This document shows, piece by piece, positions 8,243 to 16,462 of a stretch of 64,000 nucleotides of DNA. The stretch covers positions 1,364,001 through 1,428,000 of the forward strand of contig NZ_JBNAFU010000001.1 in the NCBI RefSeq assembly GCF_049800835.1. The letters are read 5' to 3'. Under the pieces are notes generated by a model. That model was not told the origin of the DNA. It did no database searches and saw only the letters and a program-made list of their open reading frames with translations. The stretch's first letter is position 1; the number at the start of each line of letters is the position of its first letter. Made by a program: the position numbers and the translations under genes. Source of the DNA: Dinoroseobacter sp049800835. GTDB taxonomy: Bacteria; Pseudomonadota; Alphaproteobacteria; Rhodobacterales; Rhodobacteraceae.

Positions 8243-9166
8243 ATGTCCAAGACGCATATTCCCGGCCTTCACCACGTCACCGCCATATCCGGCCCGCCCC
8301 AGCCCAATGTCGACTTCTATACCGGCGTGCTGCAACAACGGCTGGTCAAGAAAACGGTGAACTTTGACGACCCGGGCACCTATCACCTGTATTACGGCGA
8401 CTATGCCGGCACGCCGGGCACGATCCTGACCTTCTTTCCCTTCGCGGATGCCGGGCCGGGTCGCGCAGGGCCGGGTATGGCCAGCGCCTATGCCTATGCT
8501 GTTCCCGCAGGCGAGTTTGACGGCTGGATGGAGCGGCTGGCCGAGCAGGCGATCGACTTTGACGGCCCGACCGAGCGCTTCGGCCACCGCGTGATTACCG
8601 TGCGCGACCCCGATGGCGCACCGGTGGAACTGGTCGAGACCGACCGCGTCACAGACGATCCGCTGGACGGGTTCCATTCGGTCACCCTGTGGCTGCGCGA
8701 TCTGGCGCCCACGGCCAAGCTGTTGACAGATGTCATGGGGTACGAGGACCGTGGCTCGGAAACCGTCGACGGGGTCGAGCGGCTGCGGTTGGCCGCCCCC
8801 GGTGACGCGAAAGGTACGGTCGTTGACCTGATGCGGTCGGACGCGCCATCCATAGGCCGGCCCGGGGCCGGTACGATCCACCACGTGGCGTTTCGCGCGG
8901 AGGACAACGACACGCAGCTTGCGTGGCAGGAGGCCGTTCAGACCGCAGGTCACTCGGTTACGCCGGTGATCGACAGGCAGTATTTCAACGCGATCTACTT
9001 CCGCGAGCCCGGAGGCGTGTTGTTCGAGATTGCCACCGATCCGCCAGGCTTCGCCACCGATGAGCCGGTGGAAACCATGGGGCAGTCTCTGATGCTGCCG
9101 GCCAAGTACGAAGGCATGCGCGACCGGATCGAGCGGGTTCTGCCACCGCTCAAGGGTGCGGCATGA
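8243..9166 (+). CDS. Ring-cleaving dioxygenase, glyoxalase superfamily (MhqO/MhqE-like)
   Basis: A 307-aa vicinal-oxygen-chelate protein with two glyoxalase-type halves, the first beginning at GLHHVTAISG and the second at FHSVTLWLRD. Candidate metal ligands are His10/His11 in GLHHVTA, the His in GTIHHVAFRAED and the Glu in VLFEIATDPPG. It resembles the Mhq proteins that cleave hydroquinones. The ribosome site AGGAGG is excellent. The esterase gene overlaps its stop by 4 bp, and this dioxygenase-esterase pair mirrors mhqE/mhqD or mhqO/mhqD of Firmicutes, which detoxify quinones. Substrate is inference. Confidence 0.88.
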   Translation: MSKTHIPGLHHVTAISGPPQPNVDFYTGVLQQRLVKKTVNFDDPGTYHLYYGDYAGTPGTILTFFPFADAGPGRAGPGMASAYAYAVPAGEFDGWMERLAEQAIDFDGPTERFGHRVITVRDPDGAPVELVETDRVTDDPLDGFHSVTLWLRDLAPTAKLLTDVMGYEDRGSETVDGVERLRLAAPGDAKGTVVDLMRSDAPSIGRPGAGTIHHVAFRAEDNDTQLAWQEAVQTAGHSVTPVIDRQYFNAIYFREPGGVLFEIATDPPGFATDEPVETMGQSLMLPAKYEGMRDRIERVLPPLKGAA

Positions 9167-9828
9167 CCCATGCTACCGGCGCGTCCCTGATCCGCGGGGG
9201 CGCGCCCGCGGCGCGTGCGACAACCGGGCTCGTGTTGATACACGGGCGCGGCGCATCTGCCGCGGATATACTGGGCCTGGGCGAGGCACTCGCCCTGCCC
9301 GACCTCGCCCTGATTGCGCCCGAAGCGCCGGGCCGGTCGTGGTGGCCGACCTCCTTTCTGGCGCCGATGGCCCAGATGGGTCCGCCGCTTGCAGCGGGTC
9401 TTGCCGCGGTCGAGGCCGCCGTATCGACGCTGGAGGCTGACGGCCTGCCACGCAACAGGATTGCGGTCGCCGGGTTCAGCCAGGGTGCCTGCCTTGCGCT
9501 GGAATACGCCGCGCGGTTCGGGGCCGGATTGCACGCGGTGTTCGGATTGTCCGGCGCGCTGGTGGGCACTGGCGACAGCGGTGCACCGCAAGACGCGCTA
9601 TACGGATTTGGGGACAAGGCCTTTGCCTATGACACGACGCTGGAGGGACTGCCGGTTTATGTCAGCGTGCACGAGCATGACCCGCATATCCCGTTGAAAC
9701 GCGCGCGCGACAGTGTGGCGGTGTTCGACAGGCTTGGGGCGGCGACGCGGCTGGAAACGGCGCCCGGGTCCGGACATGGGCTCCTGGCTCCGGATGTCGC
9801 GGCCTTGCGAGCGCGGCTCAACACCTGA
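9163..9828 (+). CDS. Phospholipase/carboxylesterase family hydrolase (MhqD-like)
   Basis: Alpha/beta hydrolase of 221 aa. The oxyanion region is LIHGRGASAADIL, the nucleophile elbow is GFSQGACLAL (Ser near 106), the acid lies in SVHEHDPHIPL and the His in GSGHGLL. This is the small carboxylesterase fold with MhqD and YpfH as relatives. It overlaps the dioxygenase gene by 4 bp and is probably co-transcribed in a quinone or aromatic detoxification unit. Confidence 0.85.
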   Translation: MTHATGASLIRGGAPAARATTGLVLIHGRGASAADILGLGEALALPDLALIAPEAPGRSWWPTSFLAPMAQMGPPLAAGLAAVEAAVSTLEADGLPRNRIAVAGFSQGACLALEYAARFGAGLHAVFGLSGALVGTGDSGAPQDALYGFGDKAFAYDTTLEGLPVYVSVHEHDPHIPLKRARDSVAVFDRLGAATRLETAPGSGHGLLAPDVAALRARLNT

Positions 9829-9862
9829 CCAAGGGCGCGGCCCCCCTCCGGAGCCGTGCCCG

Positions 9863-10459
9863 TCACCCCGACGATCGCCTGACAAGGATCACCGCGATCA
9901 GGGCTCCGGCCGCGTTAAAACACAGGTCAAGGGCGGTGTTGTAATAGCCACCCACATTCGTGTCCGGAACGGACAGCACGGCAATGAACTCGATAATCTC
10001 GTTGGTGGCGCCCAAGCCGCAGGCCCCGAAAAACGGCAGATAGAAAGCCGTCCATGTGCCGCGCGTGTCCGGGAAGTGGTGGGTCAGCAGGTGCCACAGC
10101 ACCCAGGCCGAGATGCCGAACCCGTAGGCATGCACGACCTGATCGTATTTCAGGATCTGGATCAGTTCGGTTTGAAATACCGGCACCACCATCCAGTTAT
10201 ACAGGACACTGCCATCAACCGGCACGCCGCCCCCGGCCATGTGCGCGACCCCCCAAAACGACAGCGCCCAGAGCATGGAGATAGGATAGGAGGCGAAACG
10301 CAGACTGGCGCCGACCAGCCCAATTAACACCACCATGGTGATCACATAAACGACGAACTCGTAATTGCCGTTGACCAGAAACCAAACGGTCGCCGCGACG
10401 ACATATCCGACGGTGAAAACCGCGACAGCCCGTTCGCCGTCCGTCATGCTCGCCCACAT
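9863..10459 (-). CDS. Polytopic membrane protein, DUF2238/YjdF-like
   Basis: About 198 aa, nearly all hydrophobic, with roughly six membrane segments. I place the start at 10459, preceded by AGGGG; the longer reading frame upstream is not hydrophobic and has no ribosome site. Recognisable features are a YDQVVHAYGFGISAW stretch and an acidic GLGATNEIIEF helix, as in the DUF2238/YjdF membrane family. Function is unknown. It lies convergent with the esterase gene. Confidence 0.65.
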   Translation of the reverse strand: MWASMTDGERAVAVFTVGYVVAATVWFLVNGNYEFVVYVITMVVLIGLVGASLRFASYPISMLWALSFWGVAHMAGGGVPVDGSVLYNWMVVPVFQTELIQILKYDQVVHAYGFGISAWVLWHLLTHHFPDTRGTWTAFYLPFFGACGLGATNEIIEFIAVLSVPDTNVGGYYNTALDLCFNAAGALIAVILVRRSSG

Positions 10460-10601
10460 GTTTTGCCCCTGTCCGACTGATATTCGCGAAAAACTAAGCT
10501 GGATCAGACACTCACGCAACGTCTGCGAACTGGCGCTTACTCGAAAACCATCGGCGCGATAGCGCAAACGCGAACGGCTGAGATCACCGATATCAGTCAA
10601 G

Positions 10602-10760
10602 CCACCACTCATGGTGGTCCGGACGCTCTGGCGGACGGACCGGCGCGAAGACCGGAGAGGACCAGTTATTCAAAGGTCTTCGCGCCACCTGCATATGTGC
10701 GAAATGCAAACACTGCGTAAACTCGGGCGCTCCTTTCTGCGGGGGCGCCCCTTTTTCTGG
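10602..10760 (+). ncRNA. Candidate structured small RNA ending in a Rho-independent terminator
   Basis: The 313-bp space between 10459 and 10773 holds no convincing gene on either strand but a string of hairpins. They are CCACC/GGTGG (10602-10617), GGTCCG/CGGACC (10616-10641), a 12-bp perfect stem GGCGCGAAGACC (10642-10653) with 10675-10686, and finally a 9-bp GC stem at 10725-10750 followed by CTTTTT. The last is a standard terminator reading on the plus strand, yet no plus-strand protein gene lies before it. The loop of the third hairpin exposes GGAGAGG. I infer a small RNA of about 120-150 nt; the 5' end is unknown. Confidence 0.45.
10725..10756 (+). terminator. Rho-independent terminator
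   Basis: Stem GGGCGCTCC (10725-10733) with GGGGCGCCC (10742-10750), one G-T pair, an 8-nt loop, then CTTTTT. The T-run is only on the plus-strand side, so it ends a plus-strand transcript. Confidence 0.7.
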
Positions 10761-10772
10761 TTTGAGCGCCGG

Positions 10773-11696
10773 TCAGGCCAGCGCAGGCTCTGTTTCGTAG
10801 TGGTGATAGCCGTCGCGCAAACGGTGTGCCTTGGCCATGTCCGGAAAAAAGCGTTGGAGCGACCCGGTCAGATCGAAAAGATTTTCCTGCAACGCCGCCC
10901 GGCCACCGGCCGGAACCGATACGATGGACGGTCTGGTCACCGGAAAGAACCACAGCGGCCCCTCTGCAGTGTGCGCCTTGAATACATCGACCGCGACAAC
11001 CTGAAGCCCGAGCATTCCGGGCGGCGGGACATAGAGTTCGCACAGGCCTTGTGCAACCTCCGGTGCCGTCTGTTCGTCAAAGGCAATCTGGCTGGTGACG
11101 GACAGCCCGAAGGTGGCGTTGGTCCTGGCCATGAACTCCGCCTTCGCGCCGGACAGGAGCGGCCCGGTTTTATCGCCGGGCGGCGTATCGAAGACTGTTC
11201 GGGACAGATGCCGCACTGCCGCGAGATGCGCGATCCGGTTCGACATCGGTGCCTCGAACTTCCGACCCTGCGGGATCACGGCGAGCACGGCGAGCCGCCC
11301 TCGGTCCACAAGGCGGGAACCGGTATGCGCCTTGACATACCGGATGCGGATCTTGTCGAGCGCGGAACCGCAGTTCCCACCCAACCCGATGACGCGGATC
11401 GCGGTCAGCTTTTTCTCATGCCCGGTGAACGTCCCCGCGCTGAGACCTCTGCCGTGGTTCGTCATCAGTCGGATGCCGTTGACCCGGTCCTCGCTGTAGA
11501 TGGCCATGTTGGCGATGTACTCATCGGTCTGAAGAACGAGCGTGCTACCCGGGTCTGCGCCTTTCGCACCGTAGAGCATGCCGTTGAGATCCATTGCGGC
11601 GATACCGGCACGGGTGCGGAACCCGATGGAGGCGACTGGTTGAATGTCAAAAGGGGCGCCGCCTTCGCCGCCAAAAGCAAGTGTTTCAATTGTCAT
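10773..11696 (-). CDS. Jacalin-like lectin domain protein, C-terminal region unknown
   Basis: A 307-aa protein without signal peptide. The N-terminal ~120 residues read as a jacalin-type beta-prism: FGGEGGAPFD at residues 8-17, then an FRTRAGIAAMDL strand and a GIRLMTNHGRGLSAG segment (about 74-88) that matches the Thr-Asn-x-Gly region of the fold, which binds sugars in plant and bacterial members. Residues ~130-307 show no family I recognise. Ribosome site AGAGGA lies before the ATG. The neighbourhood gives no clue to target. The lectin call is by eye from motif spacing and could be an unrelated beta-prism. Confidence 0.55.
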   Translation of the reverse strand: MTIETLAFGGEGGAPFDIQPVASIGFRTRAGIAAMDLNGMLYGAKGADPGSTLVLQTDEYIANMAIYSEDRVNGIRLMTNHGRGLSAGTFTGHEKKLTAIRVIGLGGNCGSALDKIRIRYVKAHTGSRLVDRGRLAVLAVIPQGRKFEAPMSNRIAHLAAVRHLSRTVFDTPPGDKTGPLLSGAKAEFMARTNATFGLSVTSQIAFDEQTAPEVAQGLCELYVPPPGMLGLQVVAVDVFKAHTAEGPLWFFPVTRPSIVSVPAGGRAALQENLFDLTGSLQRFFPDMAKAHRLRDGYHHYETEPALA

Positions 11697-11832
11697 TTCA
11701 AGTCCTCTGTTTCTGCATTTTCAAATCTGAATGAATTCGCAAGGCGGTTCTAAAATTTAGGATTTAAACGCTGCATTATTCCGAATGAATATCGTTATTT
11801 CTTCCTCGCGCGGGCCGCAGTGAAAACAAAAC

Positions 11833-11862
11833 GGGCGATCATGTCCAATTTCATGATCGCCC
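11833..11862 (-). terminator. Rho-independent terminator of the small envelope-protein operon
   Basis: An 11-bp perfect stem, GGGCGATCATG (11833-11843) with CATGATCGCCC (11852-11862), and an 8-nt loop. On the minus strand it is followed by GTTTTGTTTTC. It ends the transcript carrying the genes at 12284 and 12009. Confidence 0.8.
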
Positions 11863-11898
11863 AAAACTCGTTACGCACACGTCCCGGAGACAGCGGGA

Positions 11899-12009
11899 TC
11901 AATAATCCGGCGCTCCGTAGACAGAAGAGGTCGAAACTGAATACGGCGCGCTCGGCTCACAGGCGGCAACGGCCAAAATGACACATAAAGCAATGAATTT
12001 GCGGGACAT
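11899..12009 (-). CDS. Tiny lipoprotein (36 aa)
   Basis: A 36-residue protein whose ATG overlaps the TAA of the upstream gene (TAATG), indicating translational coupling. It begins MSRKFIALCVILAVAAC, a lipoprotein signal with lipobox AVAAC; the mature part is only about 20 residues, rich in Ser, Tyr and Pro. It resembles entericidin-sized lipoproteins in size only. A strong terminator follows 37 bp downstream, which supports the gene model. Confidence 0.6.
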   Translation of the reverse strand: MSRKFIALCVILAVAACEPSAPYSVSTSSVYGAPDY

Positions 12010-12284
12010 TACTGCACCTCCGGCGCGGTAATCTTGCGCAGTTTCGTGCACTTCCCGTGGCGACGCTCAACGCATTCGAGGCCCCTGTAGGCGGTGGCCC
12101 GGATGTCGAGCAGAGCATCCCCGAAAGAGGCATGACGCGCACTGCCACGGCGGTGGGCGGTCTCTGTTTGATACCCGGCTGCGATAGCCTTCGTTTCAAT
12201 GGACTCGCTGGACACCGATTGCGCCCACACGGCTGTTCCCAATACGCCGAAGATGGCAATAGACAAGATAAACTGACGGTTCAT
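12009..12284 (-). CDS. Small secreted protein of unknown function (91 aa)
   Basis: Starts at the ATG at 12284, preceded by AAGGA. A Sec signal peptide (MNRQFILSIAIFGVLGTAVWA) ends near residue 21. The mature part is basic, with two cysteines (GLECVERRHGKCTKL) that could form a disulfide in the periplasm. I do not recognise the family. It is coupled to the 36-aa lipoprotein downstream and divergent from the ECF sigma gene. Confidence 0.6.
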   Translation of the reverse strand: MNRQFILSIAIFGVLGTAVWAQSVSSESIETKAIAAGYQTETAHRRGSARHASFGDALLDIRATAYRGLECVERRHGKCTKLRKITAPEVQ

Positions 12285-12409
12285 TGTATTCGTCCTTTTC
12301 AATGTGCGTTACGTGGAGAAATGTCCCTCACTGCCAGTCTCTACGCCCCAGCCCGGCGGGTTATTCACGCAGTGCGAAAAAAAGTTGAAATTTTTTTGCC
12401 CCCCGGGGC

Positions 12410-12415
12410 GTAACC
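12410..12415 (+). promoter_or_regulatory. GTAACC motif, possible ECF-type -35 element
   Basis: GTAACC follows an A/T-rich tract and lies about 145 bp before the proposed ECF sigma start. GTAACC is the -35 element of some alphaproteobacterial ECF promoters, so autoregulation is possible. The matching -10 element is not clear. Confidence 0.25.
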
Positions 12416-12560
12416 CTTGTGACGTGAGAGTTTGGAGTGCGTAGTGATGAGCGGTTTTCCGTCGGTCCGGGTCGACCAACGACATTGCATGATGGAGCAT
12501 GGCGGTGCACAAAAGTGGCACGGCGTTCCGATATTCATCCTGACTTTGCGAGAGCTTGCC

Positions 12561-13064
12561 TTGTCGACCGATCTCAAGCGCGACATGATTGCGCTGCTTC
12601 CACGGCTCAGACGTTTTGCGCGCGCGCTGACACGCTCGGTGGCGGAGGCTGACGATCTGGTTCAGGAAGCCTGCCTGCGCGCACTGTCCCGGGCAGATCA
12701 GTGGGACCGCAGCCAACCGTTGGACCGCTGGATGTTCCGGATCACGCGCAACCTGTGGATCAGCGAAATGCGCAAGCGCGGCGTACGGTTGGGGCAGGGT
12801 CATGTGCCCGCAGAGGAAACCACCGAGTTGGTCAGCCAGGAAACCGGCGAACACGCGCTGGCGGCAACGGAGTTGCGCGGGCGGATCGACGCCTTACCTG
12901 AAGACTTGGCCTCGATCCTTCTGACCGTGTCAGTCGAAGGCTACAGTTATGCCGAGGCTGCGGAGTTGTTCGAGATACCGGTCGGGACGGTCATGAGCCG
13001 GATCCACCGGGCGCGAAAAGCGCTGGCGCGCGAGATCGCCCTGGCCGCAGGAGAGGACCAGTGA
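12561..13064 (+). CDS. ECF-type RNA polymerase sigma factor
   Basis: Sigma-70 family protein of about 167 aa from the TTG at 12561 (GAGAG ribosome site). The reading frame is open back to 12432, but the family sequence begins here. Region 2 is ARALTRSVAEADDLVQEACLRAL with a WMFRITRNLWISEMRKR stretch; region 4 is LPEDLASILLTVSVEGYSYAEAAELFEIPVGTVMSRIHRAR split between helices. It overlaps the anti-sigma gene by 4 bp, the usual arrangement for an ECF factor held inactive by its partner. The inducing signal is unknown. Confidence 0.85.
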   Translation: MSTDLKRDMIALLPRLRRFARALTRSVAEADDLVQEACLRALSRADQWDRSQPLDRWMFRITRNLWISEMRKRGVRLGQGHVPAEETTELVSQETGEHALAATELRGRIDALPEDLASILLTVSVEGYSYAEAAELFEIPVGTVMSRIHRARKALAREIALAAGEDQ

Positions 13065-13834
13065 CCCAGTACGACGAAAAACTGAGCGCGTTTCTGGACG
13101 GAGAGCTGTCCAGGTCCGAGGCGCAGGATATCGAGGACCAACTGGCTCGCGATCCGCAGTTGCAGGCGGATCTGGAGGCGTTGATGGCGGCGGATGCGGA
13201 AGCCGAAAAGGCGTTTGGCGAGATGCTGGACGACCCCGTGCCCTTCGATCTGGCCGCAGCCATCCACAGTGCACCGGTCGCAGGCGCGGCGAACGAGGCT
13301 GCGGCCCCGGCCCCACACGGCTGGCTGGCGATTGCGGCGACGGTTGCAGCCCTCGCAATCGGTGGTACGGGAGGGTATTTTGCAGGGTCGAGCCAAGTCC
13401 CGCAGGTTGCTGCGGCGCCGGGCTGGCTGGACGCGGTGGCCGATTACCACCGGGTGTATGCGGCCCAGACCCGCCACCTGGTAGAGGTTGGCGCGGACGA
13501 GGCCACCCATATCGAGACATGGCTTTCCAATACGGTGGGCGCACAGGTGCGCATCCCCGATCTGACGGCGCAGGGTCTTACATTTCGGGGGGCACGCCTG
13601 TTGGTGGCAGCGGGCAAGCCGGTCTCGCAACTTGTGTTCACGGACGCCCAGGGCGGTGTTGTGGCGCTGTGTCTGATCCAGTCTGACACCCCGAACGAGG
13701 GCTTCGCGAACCGCACGATTGACGGCTTCGACATGGTGACCTGGGGCGGGGCCGATGGAAATTTCGTCCTCGTTGGGGATGAAGGTCGCGGGGACCTGCG
13801 CGCGATCGCAGATGTTGCGTCCACCCAGACCTGA
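13061..13834 (+). CDS. Membrane anti-sigma factor partner of the ECF sigma factor
   Basis: A 257-aa protein with a cytoplasmic N-terminus (YDEKLSAFLDGELSRSEA, typical of anti-sigma helices), one membrane helix at about 88-108 (WLAIAATVAALAIGGTGGYF), and a periplasmic domain of ~145 aa. No HxxxCxxC zinc motif is visible, so it is not a ZAS-type factor. The 4-bp overlap and the N-terminal pattern make the pairing firm; release probably depends on the periplasmic domain. Confidence 0.82.
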   Translation: MTQYDEKLSAFLDGELSRSEAQDIEDQLARDPQLQADLEALMAADAEAEKAFGEMLDDPVPFDLAAAIHSAPVAGAANEAAAPAPHGWLAIAATVAALAIGGTGGYFAGSSQVPQVAAAPGWLDAVADYHRVYAAQTRHLVEVGADEATHIETWLSNTVGAQVRIPDLTAQGLTFRGARLLVAAGKPVSQLVFTDAQGGVVALCLIQSDTPNEGFANRTIDGFDMVTWGGADGNFVLVGDEGRGDLRAIADVASTQT

Positions 13835-13895
13835 TAGCGCCCCGGTCTTGCGATGCACGCGGCCCAGACACAAGGTCGCGTGACCCGATGCGGCC

Positions 13896-16007
13896 TCAAC
13901 TCTCAAGTGCCGCGCTGGTCAGCGCATCGGGCGTGAAGGGCAACCGCCTGAGGCGAAGGCCGGTTGCATCATGCACCGCGTTGGCGATAGCTGCCAGTGT
14001 CGGGCCCGGTGCGGCCTCCCCTGCCCCCACCGATTTTTCGTCCTGCCGATCCAAGACGACCACATCGATCTTCGGCACGTCGGGAAAGCGCAAGACAGGG
14101 TAACTGTCCCAGTCGCGCGAGGTGATACCGTCGCGATCCCATGTCACTTCCTCGTAGAGGGCCCAACTTGCGGCCTGAAGAAACCCGCCTTCAAGTTGTG
14201 CCACCAGCCCGTCACGGTCCACGACGCGCCCGGCATCGGCGACGATGATCACGTCGCTGAGCCGGATTTGAGCAGTGTCGGTCACCGTCAGGTCCACCGC
14301 GACAGCGACTCGCGTCATGGCATTCTTGTATTGCGCATAGGCAATGCCGCGCCCGCCGGCAGCAGGTTTGGGGCGGCTTTCAAGGTCCTTTTCCAGCGCG
14401 TCGATCACCGCGATGGCGCGCGCGTCCGACAGGTTGCGTTTGCGATAGTCGAAAGGATCGAGGCCCTTGTCCTGCACGATCTCGTCCACGAAGCTTTCAA
14501 TGGCAAAAACGTTCAGAGCGGCGCCAAGGCAGCGAAGCGCCGAACTGCGCAGCGGAGCCTCGGGGATCAAGTTTTTGACAAGGCGCATCTGCGGGATGTC
14601 GTAGATCGGGGTCAGGTTCCGGTGCAGTCCGCCGTGCCGGTTCATGTTCGGCACAGCTCGGTGCGGCCCGATGGGCGCGGCCTTGAAATGGTTCCCGAGC
14701 AGCTTGGCAGGCCCCGCCCGGTCCGGGCCGCTGCGCGGACGCCCGCGAAAGGTGCCGCCGATGGCGTCGGCCGAGAAGGCCTCCGGATCGCCATTCTCCG
14801 CAAGTCGGGCCGCCATATCCACGGCACTCGCCGGGCCAAACGGCTCCCACGCATGTTCATCGTCCCGCGTCCATTTCAGAAGGATCGGCTTGCCCGGCAA
14901 GGCCCGGGCGATCAGTGCTGCATCGTAGGCCGCATCGTCCGCCCCGTTGTGGCCGTAGCATCCCGAACCGGGCATGTAGGTCAACTCGACCGCCTCGGGT
15001 GCCAGATCAAGGCTCTCCGCAATACTGTCCCGCAAGACGTAGACCCCTTGGCTATGCGTGGTGATCCTGAGGAACTTGCCGTCGCACAGGGCCATGGCTG
15101 CGGAAGGCGCGAGCGACCCGTGCATGGTGAAGGGGCGCGTGTAGCGTGCGGAGTAATCTGGGTTCGCCAGCGGGTCCGGGATCACACCGCCCATCTGCGG
15201 CACCCCGTCTTCGACGTTCAGGCGGATCGCGTTCCCAGGGCGCAACACCTCATCGACATCGCCCGGGTCGAGCCCTTCGCCCATGTCCCAATCGGTGGTG
15301 GTGAACAGCCGCGCCGCGGCCCGGATCACCGACCATTCTTCGGGTCCGGCGACCGCAAGGAAGCTGCCGTCGCGGATCACGCGGAGGCCACGGGCTTCGA
15401 GCCCGGATACAGCCGCATCGTCCAGGGTCTTAAGCCGCGCCTTGGCATGGGGCGGGCGCACGACGCGGGCGTGCAGCATATCCGGCACGTCGAGGTCCTG
15501 AAGAAACCTGTACGCGCCGGTTACAAGGTCGCGCAGACCGCGCATGGGCAGGGCTTCGGCAGCGCCGGGACGCGCGACTTTCGCGTCTTTCCGGATCGGA
15601 ATATCCAAGTCGACATCCGCTGCCAGATCCAGCAGGGGCAGAGGTCGGTTGGTGCCGGGCCCGGACACCCCCGTTTCGTCAACCTGCCAGTCTTCCGGCG
15701 CACCGCCCACGCGTTCGACCACGCGCGCGATGATGGCTTCGCGCAGCGTGGCACAGGCCAATCGCACGGCGCGGCCTGATTGTTCGATCGAGTTGCTGCC
15801 AGAGGTCATGCCCTCGTCCGGGCTGGCCCCCGTGCGCACCGGTTCGACATCGATAAGGTCAAGCGGAAGCGCCAGTTCCGACTGCGCGACCCCCACAAGC
15901 GCGGTCGATACACGCTGACCGATGTCGACCTTGCCGGTGCGCAGCCACAACTTGCCTGCATCGATGGCGAGCCAGTCGGAAAGTCTGGGGTGCTCTTCGA
16001 TGCTCAT
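13896..16007 (-). CDS. Molybdenum hydroxylase large subunit (xanthine dehydrogenase family, IorB/NdhL-like)
   Basis: A 703-aa molybdopterin-binding subunit starting at MSIEEHPRLSD (16007), with a 4-bp overlap with its iron-sulfur partner. The catalytic Glu motif GxGE appears near the C-terminus as SVGAGEAAPGPT. Several segments typical of aldehyde-oxidase/xanthine-dehydrogenase large subunits are present (LHARVVRPPHAKARL, TRPFTMHGSLAPSAAMA, CYGHNGADDAAYDAALIAR). There is no FAD subunit gene, as in isoquinoline 1-oxidoreductase and related two-subunit enzymes that pass electrons to cytochromes. It should hydroxylate a carbon next to N in a heteroaromatic ring or an aldehyde; the substrate is not determinable. 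It is the last gene of the ten-gene operon. Confidence 0.85.
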   Translation of the reverse strand: MSIEEHPRLSDWLAIDAGKLWLRTGKVDIGQRVSTALVGVAQSELALPLDLIDVEPVRTGASPDEGMTSGSNSIEQSGRAVRLACATLREAIIARVVERVGGAPEDWQVDETGVSGPGTNRPLPLLDLAADVDLDIPIRKDAKVARPGAAEALPMRGLRDLVTGAYRFLQDLDVPDMLHARVVRPPHAKARLKTLDDAAVSGLEARGLRVIRDGSFLAVAGPEEWSVIRAAARLFTTTDWDMGEGLDPGDVDEVLRPGNAIRLNVEDGVPQMGGVIPDPLANPDYSARYTRPFTMHGSLAPSAAMALCDGKFLRITTHSQGVYVLRDSIAESLDLAPEAVELTYMPGSGCYGHNGADDAAYDAALIARALPGKPILLKWTRDDEHAWEPFGPASAVDMAARLAENGDPEAFSADAIGGTFRGRPRSGPDRAGPAKLLGNHFKAAPIGPHRAVPNMNRHGGLHRNLTPIYDIPQMRLVKNLIPEAPLRSSALRCLGAALNVFAIESFVDEIVQDKGLDPFDYRKRNLSDARAIAVIDALEKDLESRPKPAAGGRGIAYAQYKNAMTRVAVAVDLTVTDTAQIRLSDVIIVADAGRVVDRDGLVAQLEGGFLQAASWALYEEVTWDRDGITSRDWDSYPVLRFPDVPKIDVVVLDRQDEKSVGAGEAAPGPTLAAIANAVHDATGLRLRRLPFTPDALTSAALES

Positions 16008-16462
16008 GTCTGATCGCGCGCGATCTCGATGGCTTGCAGAACGCGGGGATGGGAGCCGCATCGGCACAAATGGGGCGCGAGCGCCGCTTTCACCGCCTGC
16101 GGGTCTTCGGGCACACCTTTGGCCACCAGCGCGGTGACCGCGACGACAAGTCCGGCTGTGCAATACCCGCACTGTGCCGCGTTCACTTGCACGAACGCGT
16201 CCTGCACGCGGCGTCCAACCCTCGTGTCCGAGAGCCCCTCGACGGTGACGATCTCCTGCCCCTCGAAGCTGGCGGTTGGCGCGTTGCACGTCATTTGCGA
16301 AACACCGTCGACCAACACGGCGCAGGCCCCGCACTGCTCCAGACCGCAGCCGAGCTTTGACCCCTTGAGCTTCAACTCGTTCCTGAGCACGAACAGGAGC
16401 GGTGTGTCCGGGTCCGAGGCAATCTCGTGCTCCGCGCCATTGATGCGAAGCGTCAGGGTCAC
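16004..16462 (-). CDS. [2Fe-2S] small subunit of molybdenum hydroxylase
   Basis: A 152-aa protein starting at a GTG that overlaps the OsmC stop (GTGA), with GGGAGAAGG at ideal distance. It binds two [2Fe-2S] clusters. The N-terminal plant-ferredoxin set is GCGLEQCGACAV plus a later Cys, and the C-terminal set is QCGYCTAG with HLCRCGSH. It forms the electron-transfer half of the enzyme at 13896 and overlaps it by 4 bp. Confidence 0.92.
   Translation of the reverse strand: MTLTLRINGAEHEIASDPDTPLLFVLRNELKLKGSKLGCGLEQCGACAVLVDGVSQMTCNAPTASFEGQEIVTVEGLSDTRVGRRVQDAFVQVNAAQCGYCTAGLVVAVTALVAKGVPEDPQAVKAALAPHLCRCGSHPRVLQAIEIARDQT

Noticed and set aside
13971..15779. 602-codon open frame on the plus strand
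   Set aside because: Antisense to the molybdenum hydroxylase large subunit, which has clear motifs and operon context.
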